The position numbers and the translations under genes were made by a program. The notes under the pieces are model-generated. The model was not told the origin of the DNA, did not search any database, and was given only the letters and a program-made list of their open reading frames with translations. From CAZJGG01 sp964545475 (GTDB lineage: Bacteria; Bacillota; Clostridia; Lachnospirales; JAISER01), in NCBI GenBank assembly GCA_964545475.1, contig CAZJGG010000061.1, forward strand, positions 1 to 17,541: a stretch of 17,541 nt of DNA, in the 5' to 3' direction. Below, one piece after another: positions 1 to 7,481 of this stretch (position 1 is the first letter of the stretch; each line of letters begins with the position of its first letter).

Positions 1-33
1 CGAAAAATCGCTGTTTCAAATTCGGGCAACCCA

Positions 34-1053
34 TTATTGAATACAGGTTCTTAGACTATTAATCATAGCAAAATATTTATCATCAGGCACATAATCCGGT
101 ATACTATTTCCAGACCCTAACATATAGCCGCCTTTTTTGCTTGTCTTTTTCATTATGTTGCGGCAGCGCTCGCTAATAACGTCCTCCGGCTGTTCAATAA
201 GAAAATTAACGTCCATGCCGCCTAATATACAAATACGTTCGCCCCATTTGTCGTAAGCATCCTCAACTTTGATAATTGTGTCTTCATAAGAGTGCTTTGC
301 ATCATATCCCATATAATCGATAATATCATCCATTATAGTAGCAAGGTTTCCGCATGAGTGAAGAAGCGCAGGCTTGTTGTGGCTGTGTATTACTTCCACT
401 ATTTTCTTATGCCACGGGAATACGAATTTACGCAAAATGTCCGCTGAAAAAAATGTTTGTGTCTTAAATCCCCAGTCATCGTTTGCTGTTAATACCCCCA
501 CTGAATCGTATTTTGCGGCAATTACATAATAGTCTAAAAGCCTTTGTCCCACTGCATTAAATACGTCTTCTACAAGGGGGTCTTCGTCCATAAGCATAAA
601 GCACAAGTTTTCAAACCCAACTAAGGAAACAACGTTTTCCAAAACTCCGCCAGGCCCCATTATATTAAGCTTCATATTTTCAGGCAAATATTCGCTTATC
701 TCTTCCAAATGAGAAAACGAATAGTCGCTCATTTCTTTCCATGGATATGCATTAAAGCTTTCCCTGTCTGTAATAACAGCTCCTTCATTAAGAGAAACTG
801 TTGCTCCATGAGAGTGGTTATTGTTTTCAAAAACATAATTACAAGCGTAAGCCGTTGCGTAATCGTATCCGGCGTTTTTATACGCATCTACCAAAAGCTT
901 TAACTTTTCAAGGCTTACCATTTTATCAGCATCCGGCACTGGTCTACCGGCAAGTTTTTCATATAACCGATTGTTCAAATACAACTCAAACAAAGCTGGT
1001 TTATCTGTATGTTCCCTTTTTAATATTTTTAAAAAATTCTGAAAATCAGGCAT
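34..1053 (-). CDS. URO-D-fold protein, putative corrinoid-type methyltransferase (not HemE)
   Basis: This 339-residue protein has the uroporphyrinogen decarboxylase fold of the MtaA/MtbA/CmuA methyltransferase group, which transfers methyl groups to or from cobamides in the cytoplasm. Visible marks are NDDWGF (191-196), a zinc-ligand-like HSCGN (232-236), and GSGNSIPDYVP (313-323) near the C-terminus. The MtaA/MtbA relatives usually have a third zinc-ligand Cys in this last loop; here the matching residue looks like Ser314, so the metal site may be altered. I chose the ATG at 1053 because a GGAGGA site lies at 1058-1063; a TTG at 1065 is part of that site. It is the last gene seen of the ribose-type transporter operon, separated from the ROK gene by a palindromic element. 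Family assignment is fairly sure; substrate and reaction are unknown. Heme synthesis is unlikely given the sugar-operon context. Confidence 0.8.
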   Translation of the reverse strand: MPDFQNFLKILKREHTDKPALFELYLNNRLYEKLAGRPVPDADKMVSLEKLKLLVDAYKNAGYDYATAYACNYVFENNNHSHGATVSLNEGAVITDRESFNAYPWKEMSDYSFSHLEEISEYLPENMKLNIMGPGGVLENVVSLVGFENLCFMLMDEDPLVEDVFNAVGQRLLDYYVIAAKYDSVGVLTANDDWGFKTQTFFSADILRKFVFPWHKKIVEVIHSHNKPALLHSCGNLATIMDDIIDYMGYDAKHSYEDTIIKVEDAYDKWGERICILGGMDVNFLIEQPEDVISERCRNIMKKTSKKGGYMLGSGNSIPDYVPDDKYFAMINSLRTCIQ

Positions 1054-1070
1054 CGTATCCTCCAATTGTA

Positions 1071-1234
1071 GGCGACCTCTAAAAACCTGCTTTGTTCGGA
1101 TCTTCGAGCAAATTTTTTATTTTGCAAGGAAGTGGGGAACGTCCATACTTGCTTTAGTATGGGCGTTTCCCTCTGACACGGTAAAATAGAAAATTTGCCG
1201 AAAAGGCGGACAAATGAGGCTTTTAGAGGTTGCC
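1071..1234. mobile_element. MITE-like 164-bp palindromic element
   Basis: Two 79-bp arms (1071-1149 and 1156-1234) are imperfect inverted repeats around a 6-base loop (1150-1155). The outer ends read GGCGACCTCTAAAA and, reversed, GGCAACCTCTAAAA. The middle blocks GCAAATTTT.TATTTT and the inner CCATACT/AGTATGG also match, with one-base bulges that cancel out. Both ends are bordered by TGTA (1067-1070 and 1235-1238), as expected for a 4-bp target-site duplication. There is no transposase inside. Several mismatches are G-T pairs on the plus strand, so a plus-strand transcript would fold into one long hairpin. The left end abuts the ribosome binding site of the 34-1053 gene; the right end lies inside the 3' end of the ROK gene. 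The source transposon family is not recognised. Confidence 0.7.
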
Positions 1235-2422
1235 TGTAGAATAGTTTTCAAAAAACAGCTCTAAGGCAACCATAGCCGCCCCTAACTGAACATCGTTGCT
1301 ATGGCTTGCATTGCAAGCCAAAATACGTTCTTTAAATTTATATTTATAAATAGTTGCACTAATGTTTTTCTTTAAACGTTCTATAACATAATCGGTAAAC
1401 TGTCTGTTAAGTGTTTCAATAATAATAACATCAGGGTCATATGCGTTTATCGAGTTAATAACAGCAGTATAAATATAATGAACCTCGTCTTCCATTAAGT
1501 CTACAGAAAAACGGTCACCCATTTGTACAGCCCTCAACAGAAGTTCAAAGTCCAGCTCTTCCCAATTGCTGCTCCATTCCTTTAAAACCGTATCAACTCC
1601 GGACTCAACGGCAAATTTTATGCGGTTAAGCATTGCCTTTTGTGAAGCAACCATTTCAAGACATCCCTTATTACCACAAAAACAAACAGAACCATTTCTG
1701 TCTGCAATAATATGCCCTAATTCCCCTGTAAACCCAAATTTTCCGTGAACAATTTCATCACCTATTACAATGCCGGAGCCAATACCATTTTCAATAAGAA
1801 TATAAACAAGGGAATGGGCTTTTTTATAATGCAGTTTTTTCTCGGCAAATGCAATAATTTTAACAATGTTTTTAAAATATACAGGAAAATCAAATTTCTC
1901 TTCCAGAGCCGAATGTATATTGATTGTTTTTGTATGTAAAAACTGCGAGGCAACAATATTGTTATCCGAATCTATTATACCCGGTATTCCTACCATCATG
2001 CCTACAACACGTCTGTTACAGCAATGTTTAATACATTCGTTAGCACAACCTTCAATTATATTATCATAATCTTGAAGCAAGCCGCTGCAAGATGCTTGGG
2101 TGGAATAAAGCAAATTGAGCTGCATGTCGTAAAGGCTGCATCTAACCGTTGATAGGCGCACCTCAACGCCGAATACACAACCGTAATCAGGGTTTAGCTG
2201 AAGCAGAATAGGGCGTCTTCCTCCGCTGGAATCTCCTTCACCAATTTCCATTATTATATTTTGTGTTATAAGGAACTTCGTTGTGGCAGTACATGTTGTG
2301 GGGCTTAATTTCGTTACCCTGCTTAAATCGGCTCTGGAAATTGAGCCGTGTTCCTTTATGCTATTGAGCACTGTGGATATATTCATATCCTTAATATTAT
2401 GTAAATTAAACCCCTTAGCCAT
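1223..2422 (-). CDS. ROK-family transcriptional regulator (NagC/XylR type)
   Basis: This 399-residue protein has an N-terminal winged helix-turn-helix (about residues 14-60; SISRADLSRVTKLSPTT) followed by a ROK sugar-binding domain. The ROK zinc signature is complete: GH (236-237) and CFCGNKGC (247-254) followed by LE. The stretch that holds the catalytic Asp in ROK kinases reads FKNIVKIIAFAE here, with Ile at the Asp position, so it should be a sensor and not a kinase. The ATG at 2422 follows GGAGGA at 2427-2432; a TTG at 2434 is part of that site. It sits 58 bp after the ATPase gene, so it probably controls the ribose-type transporter operon, with a sugar as inducer. Its last three codons and stop (GGC AAC CTC TAA) come from the adjoining palindromic element, but the ROK domain itself looks intact. 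Confidence 0.9.
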   Translation of the reverse strand: MAKGFNLHNIKDMNISTVLNSIKEHGSISRADLSRVTKLSPTTCTATTKFLITQNIIMEIGEGDSSGGRRPILLQLNPDYGCVFGVEVRLSTVRCSLYDMQLNLLYSTQASCSGLLQDYDNIIEGCANECIKHCCNRRVVGMMVGIPGIIDSDNNIVASQFLHTKTINIHSALEEKFDFPVYFKNIVKIIAFAEKKLHYKKAHSLVYILIENGIGSGIVIGDEIVHGKFGFTGELGHIIADRNGSVCFCGNKGCLEMVASQKAMLNRIKFAVESGVDTVLKEWSSNWEELDFELLLRAVQMGDRFSVDLMEDEVHYIYTAVINSINAYDPDVIIIETLNRQFTDYVIERLKKNISATIYKYKFKERILACNASHSNDVQLGAAMVALELFFENYSTGNL

Positions 2423-2480
2423 AAAATCCTCCAATTATAAGGTAATTCAGCTGTAAAGGAAGTGTTATGACTTACACACC

Positions 2481-3962
2481 TTAAGCCATAGCTATATGTA
2501 AAATTTTCTCCTGTGAAAAGTTCTCTCTGTCTAAAACGCCCTTCATAACCCCTTCGTGCATTACATAAATTCTGTCACAAAGGCCGATAAGCTCAGGCAT
2601 ATCAGAAGAGACCATTATCACGCTTTTGCCTTCCGCTGCAAGCTGGTTAAGAAGCTTATAAATTTCAGATTTTGCGCCAACGTCAATACCCCTTGTCGGC
2701 TCGTCAACTATAATAATTTCCGCATCGACGTACAGCCATTTAGACAACACCACCTTTTGCTGGTTGCCTCCCGATAGACTGATAACCTCTGTATTTTCCG
2801 TCGGTGTTGCAATTTTTAGTTTTTTAATAAAATCAACTGCTGTGTTTTGCTCCATTTTTTCAGAAATAAAGCCTGCAATTGAGTTTTTTCTCATAGCCGC
2901 AAGAGTTATATTATGTTTAACGGACATATTAAGAACTAAGCCTTGCCGTTTTCTGTCCTCGGGCACAAACCCTATTTGCGCATCTATTGCTTCTTTAAAC
3001 TTTCTAAAATTTCTAAGCTCTCCCTTTAAGTATACATCTCCGGATGCCCTTTTGTCTACACCAAGAAGCGCACGCATTAACTCTGTTCTGCCTGAGCCAA
3101 CAAGACCTGAAATGCCAAGTATTTCACCTTTTCTCAAATTAAAGCTAATATCTTTCAATATTTTTCCTCTGCAAATATTTTTAGCCTCTAAAACTACTTC
3201 CCCAATAGGAACTTCAAATTTAGGAAATTCTTCCTTCAGTTCCCGCCCTACCATCATGCTAATAAGCATTGAACGGTCTACCTCTAAAATTTCTTTTGTA
3301 GAAACAACACAGCCGTCTCTTAAAATCGTCAGCCTGTCGCATATTTCAAATATCTCCTCAAGCCTATGAGAAATATATACAATTGTAATGCCTTGCTGTT
3401 TCAGCTTCTTTATAGTATCGAAAAGAATTTGTATTTCGTTTTGTGTAAGCGTTGCCGATGGTTCGTCTAATATCATTATTTTTGCATCGTTTGTTAACGC
3501 TTTGCATATTTCAACAATTTGCTGTTGGGAAACAGTTAAATCGCCTACAAGAGTGTTTGGGTCAATATTTACCCCTAACCCGGTTATCATTTCCCCTGCT
3601 TTTTGTTGAACCCTTGACCAATCCACAAATATTTTGTTAGGCGAAAGCTTGCCTAAAAATATGTTTTCTGCAACAGTCAGTGTATCAACCAGCTTTATTT
3701 CCTGATGCACAACACTAACTCCTGCTTTTTGAGCGGCAAAAGGTGTCTGAAAAGACACCGCTTCACCGTTTATGCTTATACTACCGTTATCAGGCTTGTA
3801 AATACCAGAAATAATTTTTATAAGCGTGGATTTTCCTGCCCCGTTTTCGCCAAGCAGTGCATGAACTGAACCTCGCTGAACATTAAAAGTAACATCTGTT
3901 AACGCCTTTACACCGGGAAAAGATTTGGAAACGCCGTTTATTGATAATATAGTATCAGACAT
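2481..3962 (-). CDS. Ribose/galactose-type sugar ABC transporter, double ATP-binding subunit
   Basis: This 493-residue protein has the RbsA/MglA layout of two fused ATPase domains and normal family length (about 500). Domain 1 has Walker A GENGAGKST (38-46), signature LTVSQQQ (142-148), Walker B ILDEPS (164-169) and the switch His199. Domain 2 has the usual degenerate Walker A GLVGSGRT (286-293), signature LSGGNQQ (396-402) and Walker B IIVDEP (417-422). It powers import by pairing with the permease encoded just upstream. The start is the ATG at 3962, preceded by GGGGGA; a longer reading to 4007 would overlap the permease gene and have no better ribosome binding site. The permease stop lies 13 bp upstream, so the two are probably translationally coupled. 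The substrate cannot be read from the ATPase. Confidence 0.93.
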   Translation of the reverse strand: MSDTILSINGVSKSFPGVKALTDVTFNVQRGSVHALLGENGAGKSTLIKIISGIYKPDNGSISINGEAVSFQTPFAAQKAGVSVVHQEIKLVDTLTVAENIFLGKLSPNKIFVDWSRVQQKAGEMITGLGVNIDPNTLVGDLTVSQQQIVEICKALTNDAKIMILDEPSATLTQNEIQILFDTIKKLKQQGITIVYISHRLEEIFEICDRLTILRDGCVVSTKEILEVDRSMLISMMVGRELKEEFPKFEVPIGEVVLEAKNICRGKILKDISFNLRKGEILGISGLVGSGRTELMRALLGVDKRASGDVYLKGELRNFRKFKEAIDAQIGFVPEDRKRQGLVLNMSVKHNITLAAMRKNSIAGFISEKMEQNTAVDFIKKLKIATPTENTEVISLSGGNQQKVVLSKWLYVDAEIIIVDEPTRGIDVGAKSEIYKLLNQLAAEGKSVIMVSSDMPELIGLCDRIYVMHEGVMKGVLDRENFSQEKILHIAMA

Positions 3963-3975
3963 ACGCAGTCCCCCA

Positions 3976-4956
3976 TTAATCTTTTTTCTTATTGCGCATA
4001 ACGTCAAAACCTACCGCTAAGGCAAGAACCACACCTTTTAAAACGTCCTGCAAAAATGAGTTTACGTTAAGAAGTGTCATGCCGTTAAAAAGCGTTGCTA
4101 AGAAAATTGCGCCTAAAAGCACGCCGAAGCATTTTCCCTTACCCCCGGTTATGGCAACACCACCGATTACACATGCCGTAACCGAGTCGAACTCAAAACC
4201 TGTGCCGGAATTGGGATGACCAACGTCTAAACGTGCTACAAGTATAATGCTTGCAAAAGCCGCAAGCATTCCGGCTAAAATAAATGTAATATTTTTAAAT
4301 TTTTCTATATTAATACCGGATAAGTAAGCCGCCTCTGGATTACCACCCATGGCATATATATATCTGCCAAAATTTGTTTTTTCACTAACAATATATGTAA
4401 TAATATAAACAACAAACATTATAATTACGGGAACAGGCACACCAAATGTTTTTAAATCCCCTATTACCCCTCTGCCTATCCAGCCTATAGATTTCGGAAG
4501 TTTTGAAATAGGTGTAGCGTTTGTTAAAAGAAATGTCATTCCTTTAGCTGTCAGCATAAGAGCAAGAGTTGCAATAAACGGCGGCATACCAATTTTTGTT
4601 ACAAGAAGCCCGTTACAAAGCCCAACTAGCCCACCTGTAATTAAAGCCGCCACAAAGGCTAAAATTGGGTTCATGCCAAAGAAAACAATTGCCCCTGTGT
4701 ACACAATTCCTGTTACCCCAACTGTCGCTCCCACCGATAAGTCGAAAGCTCCGCCTATCATAACAAAATATTGCCCACACGCCACTATAGCCAATATAGA
4801 AGCCTGTCTAAGAACTGTAGCAATGTTTGACATTGTAAAGAAGTTTTTGGAAGCAAATGAAAGTATTATGAATAAACCAATAAATGCAAATAAAATAAAG
4901 TAGTTCTTGCTGAAATTTTTTAATTTATTTTCCGTTTGTACCCCAGAGCTTAACAT
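3976..4956 (-). CDS. Ribose-type sugar ABC transporter permease (RbsC family)
   Basis: This 326-residue, strongly hydrophobic protein of the BPD_transp_2 family has a short polar N-terminus followed by many membrane helices from about residue 19. The family core SVGATVGVTG (about 74-83), the loop MGGNPEAAYLSGIN and the later VIGGVAITGGKG match RbsC-type permeases. It forms the membrane channel for the sugar delivered by the binding lipoprotein at 6167-7183, driven by the ATPase at 2481-3962. The ATG at 4956 has GGAGG seven bases upstream. The start lies 15 bp from the stop of the preceding URO-D-fold gene, and a ribosome binding site for the ATPase lies just past its stop, as expected in a tight operon. 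Confidence 0.93.
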   Translation of the reverse strand: MLSSGVQTENKLKNFSKNYFILFAFIGLFIILSFASKNFFTMSNIATVLRQASILAIVACGQYFVMIGGAFDLSVGATVGVTGIVYTGAIVFFGMNPILAFVAALITGGLVGLCNGLLVTKIGMPPFIATLALMLTAKGMTFLLTNATPISKLPKSIGWIGRGVIGDLKTFGVPVPVIIMFVVYIITYIVSEKTNFGRYIYAMGGNPEAAYLSGINIEKFKNITFILAGMLAAFASIILVARLDVGHPNSGTGFEFDSVTACVIGGVAITGGKGKCFGVLLGAIFLATLFNGMTLLNVNSFLQDVLKGVVLALAVGFDVMRNKKKD

Positions 4957-4971
4957 TTATAGTCCTCCAGT

Positions 4972-6075
4972 TCATACTGTTCCATTAATTTTTATTTTGT
5001 AATTTACAACCTTTTTCATTATATCGTTTGCTATTTCCGCAGACGGCGTTTGGGTTACATTATAAAAAATGTTTCCCGGCAACGCTTTTGCGTTAAGCCT
5101 TTCTGTAAAAACGTCAAAGGGAATTGTAATACACAAAGGAATATCTCCCCTTAGCTTATCAAAAGCTTCAAGGTTTTTATATCCCTTGTCCGTATTAAAG
5201 TCCTCATCTATAATTGCAATCATTTTTAGCTTGTTTATTGATGAAACCGGAGCAATAAGGTTTTTGCAATACTCAAAATGCAAATGGACGCAACCGCCGT
5301 CGTAATACGAAAAAACCTCATTTACATTAGGTCGACCCCACTCTTCAAAATAGTCCATAGATGTCATATGAAACGGGTCTAAGCTTTCGGATACTATCTT
5401 TCCGGGAATCCATTGCCCCATATTACTAAACGTACCGCCTTTATAAAGACCGATTTCCTTAAAATAAGTATCTTGAACATAATAATTAACTTTACGACCG
5501 AATTTAACAAATTCCTGAATTTTATCAGGGTAATCTGCTGTGTCCAAAAACATATTTGTGCCGCCTCTAAGCTCCAGCAAAAGATTGAGCCCATCTATTA
5601 ATATAAAATGGCTAATACCGTATTTGTCTTTTGACTTTTTAGCATAAAACTTAAGCTGGTCTACAAATATCTTCGCCCATTGGTTTTCTGTATTTAAGCT
5701 TAAATTACTAAGTTCACTAACAGATTGTGCAAATGGAACTGCCATGGAAGACACCCAGCCCCAGTCCGGATTGTCTACAAATCTAATTTCTGCTCCAAGC
5801 AAGCCCGCATATAACCCTTCGTCAAACTCAGACATATAAGCGGATGGAACGCTGTCGTCTTCAATATATGTTTGTTCTTTTAAATATGTATTCCAGAATT
5901 GTTCACGTTTTTGCAAATCAGGATAAGGAATTTCGCCCTCTATATAAGATTTCGCATAATCCTCTAAAGCCTTACTGGGAACAATCATTTTTGCAAATAT
6001 TTTGTTTTTGCCTTTACCGTTATATAAATCTGTCAGCCGTTCAAGTGTTTTATCTATATTCTGTTTATACTGCAT
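4972..6075 (-). CDS. Divergent URO-D-superfamily protein, function unknown
   Basis: This 367-residue cytoplasmic protein looks like a distant member of the URO-D/cobamide methyltransferase superfamily. The block LRGGTNMFLDTADYPD (169-184), followed by a helix ending in YYVQDTYFKEIG, matches the position where family members have a 'G.ENL..dl.d.P' stretch. GGCVHLHFEYC (260-270) occupies the place of the HxC zinc motif, with His264, His266 and Cys270 as possible ligands. Similarity to the protein at 34-1053 is weak and seen only in these blocks. The ATG at 6075 is preceded by AAGGGGGAG. Its position between the sugar-binding protein and permease genes is striking, since those three transporter genes usually sit together, and suggests a job acting directly on the imported compound. 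Family assignment is moderate; activity is unknown. Confidence 0.6.
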   Translation of the reverse strand: MQYKQNIDKTLERLTDLYNGKGKNKIFAKMIVPSKALEDYAKSYIEGEIPYPDLQKREQFWNTYLKEQTYIEDDSVPSAYMSEFDEGLYAGLLGAEIRFVDNPDWGWVSSMAVPFAQSVSELSNLSLNTENQWAKIFVDQLKFYAKKSKDKYGISHFILIDGLNLLLELRGGTNMFLDTADYPDKIQEFVKFGRKVNYYVQDTYFKEIGLYKGGTFSNMGQWIPGKIVSESLDPFHMTSMDYFEEWGRPNVNEVFSYYDGGCVHLHFEYCKNLIAPVSSINKLKMIAIIDEDFNTDKGYKNLEAFDKLRGDIPLCITIPFDVFTERLNAKALPGNIFYNVTQTPSAEIANDIMKKVVNYKIKINGTV

Positions 6076-6126
6076 ATAAACTCCCCCTTGTATAAGTATA
6101 TAGCTATTTGAAAAAACATAAACAGC

Positions 6127-6158
6127 TATAGTTGCAAGCTATACAACCTGCAACTATA
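6127..6158 (-). promoter_or_regulatory. Intercistronic hairpin between binding-protein and URO-D-fold genes
   Basis: TATAGTTGCA (6127-6136) and TGCAACTATA (6149-6158) form a perfect 10-bp inverted repeat around a 12-base loop, just after the stop of the binding-protein gene. No U-tract follows on the minus strand, so it is not a standard terminator. Hairpins in this place often protect the upstream message so that the binding protein is made in excess over the membrane parts. That role is inferred. Confidence 0.6.
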
Positions 6159-6166
6159 AACTCACA

Positions 6167-7183
6167 TTATTCTCTTCCCCAAACAGCTTTATAGTTTTCA
6201 ACAGTAGTTACAGGGAACTCGATCATAAATTCCGGCTCTAAAGTTTCGCCTGCAAAATATTTGTCTATAGCATCGTAAATACCTGCTACAAACAAGTTAG
6301 GAGAAACAATATAGTCTGCATAGATATATTCGTCGTTGGCATCGAAAATGTCGTAAATTTCTTCTCCGTATCCGCCGCCGGACCATATTTTTGCATTAAC
6401 TCCGGCTGCTTCAAGAGCTGTTCTTGCGCCAAAAGCACCTGGGTCTTGGGCTGCAAAAACTACGTCAATGTCGCCGTTGCTTTGAATCATGTTTTCCATA
6501 ACAGAAAGTGCCTTGTCTCTTAAACCGTCGTAGTTTTGTTCGTTAACATAAGTGATATCAAGGCCGCTGTCATCCAAAGCCTTTTTAAAACCGTCAGAAC
6601 GAAGTTTTAAGTTTTCCATAGAAGGGATTACAAGCATTGCAACGTTTGCTTTGCCGCCTAATTGGTTTTTAATGTATTCCGCACAGTTTTCGCCAAGCTG
6701 TACGCCTAATTGATATGTATCCCATCCTACAAAAGTAAAGAAATCTCCGCCTGCCGGCTTTGTGCCGTATGCTAAAACAGGAATCTCTTGAGAGCGAAGG
6801 TTGTCAATAATGGAAACAACGCCGTTGTCGTCAACAGGAGCAATTGCCATTAAATCAATTTTTTGCTCAATAAGATTTTCAACTTGTTCCACTTGGTTTT
6901 GCGGATTACCGTCTGCATCTGTTACGAATACTTCATAACCACGTTCTTTGCCTTGCTTTTCAAATTCGTCAGAAACTCCTACATACCATTCATCTTTGCG
7001 GTAGTACAAGGAAATACCAATTTTCTTCCCAGCGTCTCCGCTTCCTTCGGAAATTTCCGCCGGAGCTTCGGTAGAAGCCTGTGTTTCCTCTGGAGCAGTG
7101 TTTTGAGGAGCCGCCGCTTGAGTGCAACCTGCTAAAGAAGCAAGCATAGCGCCGCATATCATTATAGCTAAAAACTTTTTCAT
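6167..7183 (-). CDS. Ribose-type sugar-binding lipoprotein of an ABC transporter
   Basis: This 338-residue protein belongs to the periplasmic-binding-protein 4 (RbsB-like) family and captures a sugar outside the membrane. A lipoprotein signal peptide ends in the lipobox LAGC, with Cys20 as the lipidated residue. A Ser/Thr/Glu/Ala-rich linker (about 21-53) follows, then the two-lobe domain starting KKIGISLYYRKDEWY. Family marks include NLIEQKIDLMAIAPVDDNG and AAQDPGAFGARTALEAAG. It is the first gene of the minus-strand operon, with a good promoter about 50-75 bp upstream and a ribosome binding site AAGGGG before the ATG at 7183. The ligand cannot be named: relatives bind ribose, galactose, allose, inositol and other small polyols. 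Confidence 0.92.
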   Translation of the reverse strand: MKKFLAIMICGAMLASLAGCTQAAAPQNTAPEETQASTEAPAEISEGSGDAGKKIGISLYYRKDEWYVGVSDEFEKQGKERGYEVFVTDADGNPQNQVEQVENLIEQKIDLMAIAPVDDNGVVSIIDNLRSQEIPVLAYGTKPAGGDFFTFVGWDTYQLGVQLGENCAEYIKNQLGGKANVAMLVIPSMENLKLRSDGFKKALDDSGLDITYVNEQNYDGLRDKALSVMENMIQSNGDIDVVFAAQDPGAFGARTALEAAGVNAKIWSGGGYGEEIYDIFDANDEYIYADYIVSPNLFVAGIYDAIDKYFAGETLEPEFMIEFPVTTVENYKAVWGRE

Positions 7184-7230
7184 TTTTTTCGTCCCCTTCT
7201 TTATAAAATTTATTTATAATTACATCGGCA

Positions 7231-7262
7231 ATGTTAACATATTGGTTATAATATGTCAATAT
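7231..7262 (-). promoter_or_regulatory. Promoter of the ribose-type transporter operon with overlapping inverted repeat
   Basis: On the minus strand TTGACA (7254-7259) is followed after 17 bases by TAACAT (7231-7236), a good sigma-A promoter with a weak -10 box. The start of transcription would be near 7224, giving a leader of about 40 bases. An inverted repeat ATATTG (12 bases) CAATAT (7239-7262) covers the -35 box and spacer and is a candidate operator, perhaps for the ROK protein. This repeat is short and AT-rich, so its role is a guess. Confidence 0.6.
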
Positions 7263-7370
7263 AATTTAATGGAAATTGTATCTTTATTTATAAGTTATTT
7301 TTTTCTATTTACAAAGTTTTAGAATTATACTATAATTATTTAACAAAAAACTATAAACTTTATCCCATAT
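7263..7370. other. AT-rich non-coding stretch
   Basis: This stretch between the operon promoter and the terminator is very AT-rich. I see no supported gene, RNA or clear repeat in it. Confidence 0.5.
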
Positions 7371-7411
7371 AAAAAGGACAAGAGTAAGCATCCGCTTCCC
7401 TCGCCCTTTTT
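7371..7411 (-). terminator. Intrinsic terminator of the beta-galactosidase operon
   Basis: Read on the minus strand, a 14-bp stem starts with AAAAAGGGCGAGGG and closes with CUCUUGUCCUUUUU; three of its pairs are G-U. It is extended by AAGC/GCUU around a GGAU loop, with one bulged A, and ends in a run of five U. The three wobble pairs become A-C mismatches on the plus strand, so the hairpin fits minus-strand transcription. It lies about 160 bases past the stop of the gene at 7571-8047. Confidence 0.85.
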
Positions 7412-7431
7412 GACTATTTAGAGCAATTATA

Positions 7432-7481
7432 GGGCGTGTTGAATATTGATTAAAAAATTTCAAAACGATGTAAACACGCCC
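7432..7481. repeat. Short inverted repeat GGGCGTGTT / AACACGCCC
   Basis: Nine-base perfect arms (7432-7440 and 7473-7481) enclose 32 AT-rich bases between the last gene of the operon and its terminator. It could be a folded 3' untranslated region or the leftover ends of an insertion element. No transposase is nearby. Confidence 0.4.

Noticed and set aside
34..1053. Naming this gene hemE (uroporphyrinogen decarboxylase of heme synthesis).
   Set aside because: The HSCG metal-type motif and the sugar-operon setting fit the methyltransferase-like branch; no other heme gene is present.
1053..1065. Start of the first URO-D-fold gene at TTG 1065 (extra Met-Glu-Asp-Thr).
   Set aside because: The TTG is part of the ribosome binding site TTGGAGGA for the ATG at 1053. 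The same situation occurs at 2434 (ROK gene) and, with slight variation, at 12105 and 9538.
1765..1956. Minus-strand 63-codon reading frame inside the ROK gene, and similar frames opposite or inside lacZ, the ATPase and other genes.
   Set aside because: All lie within well-supported genes in another frame, have no ribosome binding site of note and no recognisable protein features.
3962..4007. Longer ATPase start at 4007.
   Set aside because: It would overlap the permease end by over 30 bp and add residues unlike the family; the ATG at 3962 has a clear GGGGGA site.
6098..6130. TATAGCT / AGCTATA as a second hairpin beside the intercistronic stem.
   Set aside because: The arms are short and AT-rich and compete with the perfect 10-bp stem; the evidence is too weak to list separately.
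7371..7411. Terminator acting on the plus strand.
   Set aside because: On the plus strand the three wobble pairs become A-C mismatches, and no plus-strand gene leads into it.
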